From the NCBI GenBank assembly GCA_030632765.1, contig DAOVUC010000141.1:1-5263 (forward strand): DNA of 5,263 nucleotides, in the 5' to 3' direction. How positions within the stretch are numbered: position 1 is the first letter of the stretch; each line of letters begins with the position of its first letter. A program made the translations under genes and the position numbers. Origin of the DNA: Candidatus Dadabacteria bacterium. Lineage in GTDB: Bacteria; Desulfobacterota_D; UBA1144; Nemesobacterales; UBA2774. The notes beneath the pieces are model-generated. The model was not told the origin of the DNA and did not search any database. It saw only the letters and a program-made list of their open reading frames with translations. Shown here piece by piece: positions 1-5,125 of the stretch.

Positions 1-1260
1 AATCCCATGATTAAGCTTATAATTTATCTTAAGCCGTCCCACTTGAGAGAGCCTGTATGTATCAGGATTAATAAACATATTTTCAAAAAAAGTTTCCGCA
101 ACACCTAATGTTGGGGGATCAGTAGGGCGAAACTTTTTATAAATTTCGGTAATTGCTTCTTCTCTGGTGTTTACTTTATCAGCAAGCACCGTACTTCTAA
201 GAGAGGCAACAACAGAAACGTTGTCTATATAAAATACTTTTAATTTTTTTACATTAGCTTGTTTTATTTCATCTAGTTTTTCTTCAGTTATTAACTCATT
301 AAAATTTATGACTACTTCGCCGGTTTTTTTATCTACAATATCTTCTGCGGCAAACCTATCAATCAACTCGATTGGGTCAATTGAAATCGTTTTCACTTTT
401 GCGTCTTTTAGCTTTTCAATATGGTTTCGTACTAACCTGCGTCCCTTCTTAATTAACACATCTCCACTTTTCGGATCCAATATATCAGCTGTAGAGCGTT
501 GGTAGGGCAGCACCTCGTAATTAACATCTTTGCTCATACCGTTAGAATCTATATGAATAGACTCAACAGGGTAAAAATGATTCATTATTGCCTTATTGTC
601 ATAACCAAGGGCTTTTAAAAGCACAGTTACAAGAAATTTTTTCTTCCTATCTATCCTTACATAGAGAAGGTCTTTAGAATCAAACTCGTAATCTATCCAC
701 CTACCATCATGAGGAACTATTCTTGCCGAGAAAGTAGATCTTCCCGCACTGTTATCTTTATTCTTTACCTGATCAAAAAAGACTCCGGGGGAACGGTGAA
801 GCTGGTTAACGATAACCCTCTCCGTACCATTAACGATAAAAGAACCGTTAGGCGTCATTAGCGGTATTTCACCGAAATAGACCTCCTGTTCTTTCACATC
901 TCTGATAGTACGCTCATCACCTGATTCCGTATCCCAGATCACTAGCCTGAATGTAACGTATAGTGGCGCTACATAGGTATACCCTTTTAACCTACATTCT
1001 ACCGCCTCATACTTTGGTCTATCCAAACGGTAGCCAATATATTCAAGCGAAGCTTTTTCATTATAGTCCTCTATTGGGAATACAGTTTTAAAAGCGTTAT
1101 GTAGACCAAACTCTTCCCTACCTTCAGGTTCTGTATTAGCTTGCAAAAAGTCCCTGTAGGACTCAATTTGCACTTCAAGCAGGTGAGGTATTTCAAGAAC
1201 AGGTGGTATTTTCGAAAAACTCTTTCTAAATTTATAAAATTCTAAACCATCAAAGCTCAA
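1..1260 (-). CDS. rpoB: RNA polymerase beta subunit, N-terminal 420 residues (3' end outside window)
   Basis: Beta subunit of the core RNA polymerase. The frame is open from a TTG at 1260 to the window edge, giving 420 of the roughly 1340-1400 residues usual for the family. Recognisable stretches are FRKSFSKIPPVLEIPHLLEV near residues 11-30, IGYRLDRPKYEAVECRLKGY near 75-94, and the very conserved GEIPLMTPNGSFIVNGTERV at 130-149 followed by QLHRSPGVFF at 153-162. The latter segment corresponds to the N-terminal rifampicin-contact region of E. coli beta. Residues 165-400 form the protrusion/lobe and match the proteobacterial style (VRIDRKKKFLVTVLLKALGY at 201-220, EIYKKFRPTDPP at 372-383). The main rifampicin cluster and the active-site parts lie beyond the window. 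An in-frame TAA sits two codons before the TTG (1267-1269), so no earlier start is possible, and a G-rich ribosome binding site stands 9 bases upstream. It lies 295 bases downstream of rplL. Confidence 0.97.
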   Translation of the reverse strand, partial: MSFDGLEFYKFRKSFSKIPPVLEIPHLLEVQIESYRDFLQANTEPEGREEFGLHNAFKTVFPIEDYNEKASLEYIGYRLDRPKYEAVECRLKGYTYVAPLYVTFRLVIWDTESGDERTIRDVKEQEVYFGEIPLMTPNGSFIVNGTERVIVNQLHRSPGVFFDQVKNKDNSAGRSTFSARIVPHDGRWIDYEFDSKDLLYVRIDRKKKFLVTVLLKALGYDNKAIMNHFYPVESIHIDSNGMSKDVNYEVLPYQRSTADILDPKSGDVLIKKGRRLVRNHIEKLKDAKVKTISIDPIELIDRFAAEDIVDKKTGEVVINFNELITEEKLDEIKQANVKKLKVFYIDNVSVVASLRSTVLADKVNTREEAITEIYKKFRPTDPPTLGVAETFFENMFINPDTYRLSQVGRLKINYKLNHGI

Positions 1261-1269
1261 TTTGGCTTA

Positions 1270-1276
1270 CCCCCCT
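1270..1276 (-). promoter_or_regulatory. ribosome binding site fixing the rpoB TTG start
   Basis: On the minus strand the sequence reads AGGGGGG, then 9 bases (including the in-frame TAA), then TTG. The run of G can pair with the CCUCC of 16S rRNA. Together with the stop codon immediately upstream it makes TTG at 1258-1260 the only credible start for rpoB. All other protein genes with a visible canonical start here use ATG. Confidence 0.75.
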
Positions 1277-1323
1277 AATTAAGTTATAAAACTCACTCGA
1301 CCAACTTCACAACCAAATTCTAT

Positions 1324-1352
1324 ATAATAAAAGCACGGCTTTTAATCTTCAA
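1324..1352 (-). promoter_or_regulatory. possible sigma-70-type promoter for rpoB
   Basis: On the minus strand TTGAAG (1347-1352, 4 of 6 to TTGACA) is followed by a 17-base spacer and TATTAT (1324-1329, 5 of 6 to TATAAT). Transcription would begin around 1316-1318 and give a leader of roughly 57 bases to the rpoB TTG. The spacer contains a perfect 7-bp inverted repeat, TAAAAGC-CGT-GCTTTTA (1328-1344), which overlaps the edge of the -10 box. AT-rich DNA produces such matches by chance, so this is a candidate only. Its location directly ahead of rpoB makes it worth noting. Confidence 0.35.
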
Positions 1353-1422
1353 TTTAGCATCCTGCTCTCTATAGGCCATCTATATAAACCAGACTGGCCA
1401 TACAAAAGCATGTCTATACAAA

Positions 1423-1458
1423 CTTGATATACAAACTTCGAAGAAAAAGGATATCAAG
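1423..1458. repeat. inverted repeat with nested palindrome in the rplL-rpoB spacer
   Basis: Perfect 8-bp arms CTTGATAT (1423-1430) and ATATCAAG (1451-1458) flank a 20-base loop. The loop holds the palindrome CTTCGAAG (1436-1443), whose centre is within one base of the centre of the outer repeat. As RNA, the outer arms could form a weak AU-rich stem. As DNA, it is a dyad of the size that regulators bind. It could act in transcript processing, as an operator, or have no role; nothing in the sequence decides between these. Confidence 0.4.
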
Positions 1459-1555
1459 AGGAAAGCACACAAATGAAAGAAACGGTTATATATATTAGCA
1501 ACTCATTTTAAGTAACTTAAAAGTCTACAGATAACCGCCCGTCCAAAAGAAACAC

Positions 1556-1942
1556 TTAACTGATTTCTATTTCCGCACCAGATTCCTCGAGTCTTTTCTT
1601 AAGGCTCTCGGCTTCTTCCTTATCAACGCCTTCTTTTACAGCTTTAGGGGCACTTTCAACAAGCTCTTTGGCTTCTTTAAGACCTAGAGATGTAACCTCT
1701 CTAACTGCTTTAATAACTTGGATCTTGTTGTCGCCAATGGCTTTTAAGACTACATCAAATTCCGTCTTTTCAGCTGATTCCGCCTGACCATCCCCTCCGG
1801 GCATAGCAGCGGCGGCAACTGCAACAGGAGCTGCCGCTTTTACATCAAATTTGTCTTCGATTTCCTTAATCAAGTCCGAAATTTCAAGCATAGTCGCTTG
1901 TTCAAGGTAAGAAAGAACATCAGTTCTAGTGATTTCAGGCAT
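1556..1942 (-). CDS. rplL: 50S ribosomal protein L7/L12
   Basis: Acidic stalk protein that binds L10 as dimers and recruits and stimulates the translational GTPases (EF-Tu, EF-G, IF2, RF3). The 128 residues match the usual 120-130. Residues 1-33 are the dimerisation/L10-binding domain ([20 protein letters not shown] then [12 protein letters not shown]). Residues 35-57 are the Ala/Gly-rich flexible hinge. Residues 59-128 are the compact factor-binding domain with the conserved [28 protein letters not shown] and [19 protein letters not shown] stretches. Just upstream the minus strand reads AAGGAGG, 10 bases before ATG, the fullest Shine-Dalgarno in the window. That fits a protein made in several copies per ribosome. 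The gene lies 72 bases downstream of rplJ, its binding partner. Confidence 0.98.
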   Translation of the reverse strand: MPEITRTDVLSYLEQATMLEISDLIKEIEDKFDVKAAAPVAVAAAAMPGGDGQAESAEKTEFDVVLKAIGDNKIQVIKAVREVTSLGLKEAKELVESAPKAVKEGVDKEEAESLKKRLEESGAEIEIS

Positions 1943-2014
1943 TATACCTAAACCTCCTTAAAAGTATTAGAAAATATGTTTTTTTCATTCTCGTAAAACT
2001 TGCAAATTAACTGC

Positions 2015-2812
2015 TTAACTTTCATCTTTAGTTTCTTCCTCATTCCCCTCTTTAGCTTCTACTTCACTTTCCTCTTTAACCTCATCTTGGCCTTCCGCCT
2101 GACTCTCCTCTTCGCCCTGTGCCTTAGTTTCTTCTTTAGCCTCTACCTTACTCTCAACTTGGATCTCCGCTTTACTTTCCTCTTCGTCCTGGGCCTTAGC
2201 TTCCTCTTTAGCCTCTACATTACTCTCGTCTTTAGCTTCTGTTTTCGTCTCTTCTTGGCTCTCTGCTTTACTTTCTTCTTTAGTTTCCGAAGTCTCTGAT
2301 TTGGTATCCTTAACCGCTTCTAAAGCATACAACAACCTGGTTTGCATCTGTGTCAGAGTACCCAAGAAATTTGCTACCGGACTTGAGAGAATACCCAATA
2401 GTTGAGATAACATTTCCGGGCGCGATGGCAATTTCGACAGTGCTGTAATCTCATCAGCCCCAACAACATTACCCTCAACAACTCCCCCTTTAATCTTAAG
2501 TAAGGGATGATCTTTTACAGATTTGACAAAAACCTTTGCAACAGCCGCCGGGTCATTTTCGCAAACTGCGATAGCAGTCGGACCGCTCAGCAAATCAGTT
2601 ATTTGTTCAATCTTTGTATCCTTAGCCGCTATTTTTAGGAGTGTATTTTTAACAACTTTCAACTCTGAATCAGCACCCTTCAAGTTAGATCTAAGCTCCT
2701 GAATCTCTTTTACCGTAAGCCCTTTATATTCAACAAAAACAACTGAAGGATTAGCTTTAAATACACCACTATAATGTTCAACAACTTCGTTTTTTGCCGC
2801 TTTAGTTAACAT
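2015..2812 (-). CDS. rplJ: 50S ribosomal protein L10 with a long acidic tetrapeptide-repeat tail
   Basis: L10 is the base of the L7/L12 stalk. Its globular part binds 23S rRNA with L11, and its last helix carries the L12 dimers. Residues 1-128 form the globular domain, with VFVEYKGLTVKEIQELRSNL at 25-44, LKVVKNTLLKIA at 51-62 and LLSGPTAIA at 74-82. Residues 129-169 form the L12-binding helix (LPSRPEMLSQLLGIL...LLYALEAVKD). By my alignment this helix is about 10 residues longer than that of E. coli. Ordinary L10 proteins end here, at about 165-180 residues. This one continues to 265: residues 170-265 contain 34 Glu and 4 Asp against 14 Lys, no aromatic residues and almost no aliphatic ones. 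From residue 175 they fall into tetrapeptides of the form x-E-[S/A/T]-[K/Q]. The tail is in one uninterrupted frame. The start has an AAGGAG 6 bases upstream. The gene is 50 bases after rplA and 72 before rplL. Identity as L10 is certain; the role of the tail is unknown. Confidence 0.97.
   Translation of the reverse strand: MLTKAAKNEVVEHYSGVFKANPSVVFVEYKGLTVKEIQELRSNLKGADSELKVVKNTLLKIAAKDTKIEQITDLLSGPTAIAVCENDPAAVAKVFVKSVKDHPLLKIKGGVVEGNVVGADEITALSKLPSRPEMLSQLLGILSSPVANFLGTLTQMQTRLLYALEAVKDTKSETSETKEESKAESQEETKTEAKDESNVEAKEEAKAQDEEESKAEIQVESKVEAKEETKAQGEEESQAEGQDEVKEESEVEAKEGNEEETKDES
2027..2290 (-). repeat. 12-bp minisatellite coding for about 22 tetrapeptides at the L10 C terminus
   Basis: Codons 175-262 of rplJ divide into 22 consecutive tetrapeptides, plus a partial DES at the end. 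Position 2 is Glu in 19 of 22, position 3 is mostly Ser, Ala or Thr, and position 4 is Lys in 13 and Gln in 4. Examples are EESK (179-182), EETK (187-190) and VEAK (199-202, 223-226, 251-254). At DNA level TTTAGCCTCTAC (+ strand) recurs at 2135 and 2207, and TTTAGCTTCTAC at 2051; all separations are multiples of 12. A higher-order 72-bp unit (six tetrapeptides) is duplicated in tandem at 2084-2155 and 2156-2227, with about 60 of 72 bases identical by hand alignment. The coding strand is strongly purine-rich. The pattern suggests growth by slippage or unequal recombination followed by drift. Confidence 0.9.
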
Positions 2813-2862
2813 TATTCACTCCTTAGATACATGTATGAATTAATACCCTAAAAACTATGTTA

Positions 2863-3588
2863 TTATGCCGCAATTTGAAATCCTTTCAGCACTTCACGTA
2901 CATTTACAAAATCCACTTTAATTCCAGGCCCCATTGTGTTTGCGAGAGTAATTTTTTTAATAAACGTGCCCTTTGAAGATGTGGGCTTCATTTTTGTAAG
3001 GGATTCCATAAAAACAAGGAAATTATCTTTTAACTTATCCGTACCAAAAGAAACCTTGCCAAGAGGCGCATGAACAACCCCGCCTTTGTCATTTTTGACT
3101 TCTATTCTTCCCGCTTTCGCTTCTTTTACCGCTTGTTCTATATCAAAAGTTACGGTGCCGACCTTTGGAGTAGGCATTAACCCTCTTGGACCTAGTACCT
3201 TTCCTAATTTAGCAACAGTGCTCATCACATCGGGAGTCGCTATTGAAACATCGAATTCAAGCCAGTTATCTTTTGATATCTTATCAATCATATCCTCAAG
3301 ACCTACAAAATCAGCGCCTGCTTCCTGTGCTTCTTTTTCCTTCTCCCCTTTAGCAAAAACTAATACTCTTATATCTTTACCTATACCATGGGGGAGAATC
3401 AGACCAGTTCTTATCTGCTGATTAGCCTGGCGGGGATCAATGCCAAGTTTTACTGAGACCTCTACGGTTTCATCAAATTTTGCAGTTTTAGTTTCCTCAA
3501 TAAGCTTAATAGCTTCTGCCACAGTGTAGTTTTTCTCGGCATCGACCGCGGCACTGACCTCAGTATATTTTTTCCCTTGTTTTGCCAT
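2863..3588 (-). CDS. rplA: 50S ribosomal protein L1
   Basis: L1 builds the mobile L1 stalk that contacts and helps release the E-site tRNA. In many bacteria it also represses its own rplK-rplA mRNA. The 241 residues compare with about 230-235 in most bacteria, with the small excess at the ends. The family signature is clear: VAKLGKVLGPRGLMPTPKVG at 125-144, preceded by the RNA-binding stretch around DPRQANQQIRTGLILPHGIG (51-70) and followed by GRIEVKNDKGGVVHAPLGKV (160-179). In the LPHGxGK motif the x is Ile where Thr is usual, a mild change beside the RNA-binding surface. The start is fixed by a perfect AAGGAG 7 bases before ATG. It lies 50 bases downstream of rplK and 50 upstream of rplJ. 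I could not identify an L1-binding mimic by eye. Confidence 0.98.
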   Translation of the reverse strand: MAKQGKKYTEVSAAVDAEKNYTVAEAIKLIEETKTAKFDETVEVSVKLGIDPRQANQQIRTGLILPHGIGKDIRVLVFAKGEKEKEAQEAGADFVGLEDMIDKISKDNWLEFDVSIATPDVMSTVAKLGKVLGPRGLMPTPKVGTVTFDIEQAVKEAKAGRIEVKNDKGGVVHAPLGKVSFGTDKLKDNFLVFMESLTKMKPTSSKGTFIKKITLANTMGPGIKVDFVNVREVLKGFQIAA

Positions 3589-3638
3589 TACATTTCTCCT
3601 TAAAATCTAATAACTTCCACTCAAATTACAAACAACAA

Positions 3639-4055
3639 TTAAACAACCTCAATCCCCATACTACGTGCAGTGCCGGCAACAATGTTAGATGCTGCTTGTA
3701 TATCATTAGTATTTAGATCAGGCAGCTTAGTTTTAGCTATCTCTTGCACCTGGGCTTTAGTCACTTTCCCCACTTTAACCTTTAGAGCTTCACCAGAACC
3801 CTTGTCAATTTTAGCAGCTTTCTTTAGCAAATAGGAGACCGGTGGAGTTCTAACCTCAAAGGAAAACGATCTATCTGCATACACAGTAACGGTAACAGGA
3901 AGAAGTCCCTCTAATTTAGCCGTTTGAGCATTAAATGCTTTACAAAATTCCATTATATTTACACCGCGTTGACCAAGTGCTGGACCAACAGGGGGGGAAG
4001 GTGTTGCCTTTCCAGCATCTACTAAGAGTTTTATATATCCGTCTATTTTTTTCAT
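3639..4055 (-). CDS. rplK: 50S ribosomal protein L11
   Basis: L11 binds the 23S rRNA helix 43-44 region and, with L10 and L7/L12, forms the GTPase-associated centre. It is also needed for RelA activation and is the thiostrepton site. The 138 residues match the usual 140-144. The N-terminal domain (1-70) has the proline-rich signature [20 protein letters not shown] at 20-39. Residues 71-138 are the rRNA-binding domain ([14 protein letters not shown] at 70-83, ending [14 protein letters not shown]). The ATG starts one base after the nusG stop codon, and its ribosome binding site (GGAG, about 10 bases upstream) lies inside the nusG 3' end. Translation of the two genes is therefore probably coupled. 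Confidence 0.98.
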   Translation of the reverse strand: MKKIDGYIKLLVDAGKATPSPPVGPALGQRGVNIMEFCKAFNAQTAKLEGLLPVTVTVYADRSFSFEVRTPPVSYLLKKAAKIDKGSGEALKVKVGKVTKAQVQEIAKTKLPDLNTNDIQAASNIVAGTARSMGIEVV

Positions 4056-4056
4056 A

Positions 4057-4620
4057 TTAAATTTTCTCCACTTGGTTAAAATCTAATTCTATGGGAGTGG
4101 TTCTACCAAAAATAGTCACAAGAACCTTCACCTTCGCTTTATCATGATTAACTTCGTCAATTACTCCCGAGAAGTTAGCAAACGGGCCCTCTATCACCTT
4201 CACCGTCTCACCATTTTCAAATGAAATCTTCGGTTTGGGCTTTAGTGTACCCTCTTCAACCTGTCTCTTTATTTTTTGAACTTCTTCCTCGCCTACATCA
4301 GGAACAGAATTAGGATCTATTGTACCATCCTTAACCTTGCCGCCCACAAAACCTATCACTTTAGGAATATTTCTTATGAAATGCCAACTTCTATCATTAA
4401 GCTCCATACTTACCAATATGTAACCGGGAAAAAACTTTCTAACCGAAGTCTTCTTTTTCCCGTCTTTCATGGGCTCAACGATGGTCTCAGTTGGCACAAG
4501 CACCTCACTGACCTGATCCTCAAAACCTTCTACGACCATTCTATCTTCGATATAGGTCTTTACGCGATCTTCAAAGCCTGTATTTGTATGTACGACATAC
4601 CACCTAGTATTAATTAAAAT
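4057..4620 (-). CDS. nusG: transcription termination/antitermination protein NusG (non-canonical start)
   Basis: NusG binds the RNA polymerase clamp, suppresses pausing, and links polymerase to Rho or the leading ribosome through ribosomal protein S10. Taking ATT at 4618-4620 as the start gives 187 residues (E. coli has 181). The NGN domain begins [20 protein letters not shown] at 7-26 and includes [20 protein letters not shown] (61-80) and VIGFVGG (88-94). A linker follows, then the KOW domain from about 134 ([20 protein letters not shown]) to [17 protein letters not shown] at the end. The first in-frame ATG (4537-4539) is residue 28. Starting there would delete the first NGN strand, which is essential to the fold, so I reject it. 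Between the in-frame stop inside the secE 3' end and Trp7 there is no ATG, GTG or TTG. ATT at 4620 lies 7 bases after GGGGA; ATT at 4614 lies 5 bases after GGGA. The product is certain, the start is not. Confidence 0.93.
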   Translation of the reverse strand: MLINTRWYVVHTNTGFEDRVKTYIEDRMVVEGFEDQVSEVLVPTETIVEPMKDGKKKTSVRKFFPGYILVSMELNDRSWHFIRNIPKVIGFVGGKVKDGTIDPNSVPDVGEEEVQKIKRQVEEGTLKPKPKISFENGETVKVIEGPFANFSGVIDEVNHDKAKVKVLVTIFGRTTPIELDFNQVEKI

Positions 4621-4632
4621 CCCATTTTCCCC
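4614..4632 (-). promoter_or_regulatory. nusG translation start region
   Basis: On the minus strand GGGGA (4628-4632) is followed 7 bases later by ATT (4618-4620), in frame with NusG. A second GGGA (4620-4623) precedes a second in-frame ATT (4612-4614) by 5 bases. An ATG at 4623-4625 is in another frame and opens only ATG-GGA-TTT-TAA. Reading that ATG with a -1 slip at the TTTT run would give M-G-F-L-I-N-T-R joined to the conserved WYVV. Initiation at ATT, slippage, or a missing T in the sequence are all compatible with what is seen. Confidence 0.5.
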
Positions 4633-4642
4633 GTAACAGTTG

Positions 4643-4846
4643 TTAGCCCAATACGTATCTTATTGCCATCGAAAAAACAAAGTCTACAGCTGCTAAGAAA
4701 GCAGCAAACAGACCGGAAATAATAATCACGGCCAAAGTCGACTTTATCGCTTCTTGTCTGGAAGGCCAAGTAATACGTTTTGCTTCGTTTTCTATATCTT
4801 TGGCAAATTGAGCAGTTTCTGAGCTTAGTTCTCTTATTTTATCCAT
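4643..4846 (-). CDS. secE: preprotein translocase subunit SecE
   Basis: SecE is the essential clamp subunit of the SecYEG channel in the inner membrane. The 67 residues match the short, single-helix form found in most bacteria; E. coli SecE has 127 residues and three helices. Residues 1-33 form the cytoplasmic amphipathic helix with the conserved motif EAKRITWPSRQEAIKST at 21-37. Residues 38-62 are the tilted transmembrane segment (LAVIIISGLFAAFLAAVDFV and onward). AGGA lies 7 bases before ATG. The start is only 15 bases after the tRNA-Trp 3' end, so maturation of the tRNA would leave secE with a very short leader. It is followed by nusG, the usual secE-nusG pairing. Confidence 0.97.
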   Translation of the reverse strand: MDKIRELSSETAQFAKDIENEAKRITWPSRQEAIKSTLAVIIISGLFAAFLAAVDFVFSMAIRYVLG

Positions 4847-4861
4847 TTTATATCCTACTTG

Positions 4862-4935
4862 CAGGGCAGGAGGGAATCGAACCCCCAGCCCCTGGTTTTG
4901 GAGACCAGTGCTCTGCCTAATTGAGCTACTGCCCT
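4862..4935 (-). tRNA. trnW: tRNA-Trp (anticodon CCA)
   Basis: A full 74-base cloverleaf can be folded by hand. The acceptor is AGGGCAG/CTGCCCT with discriminator G. The D arm is GCTC/GAGC with a 9-base loop. The anticodon stem is CTGGT/ACCAG with loop CTCCAAA and anticodon CCA. The variable loop is GGGCT. The T stem is GGGGG/CCCTC (one G-T pair) with loop TTCGATT. The 3' CCA is not encoded: the discriminator is followed by CAA, so a CCA-adding enzyme is needed. It sits 23 bases after rpmG and 15 before secE. A tRNA-Trp at this place in the tuf-secE-nusG operon is common in bacteria. Confidence 0.97.
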
Positions 4936-4958
4936 AATTACTATTCCTAATCTCTATG

Positions 4959-5117
4959 TTATTTCGTTTCTTTATGAATAGTGTGAGTCTTACACCACCT
5001 GCAATATTTTTTAAGCTCTAGTTTCTCTTTATGTGTCTGCTTATTCTTTGTTGTAGAATAATTTCTTCTTTTACAATCTCCGCATGCAAGAGCCAAAATT
5101 AAAGTATTATCACCCAT
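4959..5117 (-). CDS. rpmG: 50S ribosomal protein L33
   Basis: Small protein of the large subunit near the E site. The 52 residues read [20 protein letters not shown] at 1-20, then the STTKNK stretch, then [20 protein letters not shown] at 33-52. These are the family's conserved blocks and usual length (49-56). It is the zinc-binding version, with Cys12-x-x-Cys15 and Cys39-x-x-Cys42 forming a zinc ribbon. The ATG starts 8 bases after the tuf stop codon, and its GGAG ribosome binding site overlaps the last tuf codons, so the two are one transcription unit. Zinc-binding L33 is often paired elsewhere with a zinc-free paralogue made under zinc starvation; none is visible here. Confidence 0.96.
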   Translation of the reverse strand: MGDNTLILALACGDCKRRNYSTTKNKQTHKEKLELKKYCRWCKTHTIHKETK

Positions 5118-5125
5118 AATTATAT

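Larger units (their letters stand above)
1261..1555 (-). other. rplL-rpoB intergenic spacer, 295 bases
   Basis: This is the only long gene-free stretch. I see no protein-coding frame with conserved content and no tRNA. Both strands are AT-rich. Read on the minus strand from rplL to rpoB it holds a weak AT-only inverted repeat (1506-1522), an 8-bp-arm inverted repeat (1423-1458), an 11-base direct repeat TATACAAACTT on the + strand (1415-1425 and 1428-1438), and a promoter-like pair (1324-1352). No GC-rich hairpin followed by a T run is present, so a strong intrinsic terminator is not supported. In E. coli the equivalent spacer is of similar size and carries partial attenuation and an RNase III processing site. 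The comparable position suggests, without proving, a similar role in setting the ratio of L7/L12 to polymerase. Confidence 0.6.

Noticed and set aside
308..505. A 65-residue + strand reading frame
   Set aside because: Antisense to the conserved beta-subunit lobe of rpoB, with no supporting signals.
1328..1344. Possible terminator just before rpoB (TAAAAGC-CGT-GCTTTTA)
   Set aside because: A 7-bp mostly A-T stem with a three-base loop followed by TTATATAG, not a T tract.
1506..1522. Possible terminator after rplL (TTTTAAG-TTA-CTTAAAA on the minus strand)
   Set aside because: The stem has one G-C pair in seven and no T run follows, so it is too weak for an intrinsic terminator; the sequence is AT-rich enough to give this by chance.
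2000..2299. A 99-residue, very hydrophobic reading frame on the + strand that looks like a membrane protein
   Set aside because: It is the antisense of the purine-rich L10 tail: GAA/GAG/AAA codons read backwards give TTC/CTC/TTT, hence Phe and Leu. It has no ribosome binding site and no known family, and the repeat fully explains it.
2015..2310. L10 tail as a frameshift artefact running past the true stop
   Set aside because: The tetrapeptide register is kept for 22 units in the same frame as L10 and the other frames do not give an L10-like ending, so the extension looks genuinely translated.
3086..3421. A 111-residue + strand reading frame
   Set aside because: It lies entirely antisense to rplA, whose protein is strongly conserved over the same bases.
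4057..4539. nusG starting at the in-frame ATG at 4539
   Set aside because: It would remove the WYVVHT strand and the first helix of the NGN domain, which are clearly encoded in frame upstream.
4276..4617. A 113-residue + strand reading frame opposite nusG
   Set aside because: Antisense shadow of a well recognised NusG; no start signal or family resemblance.
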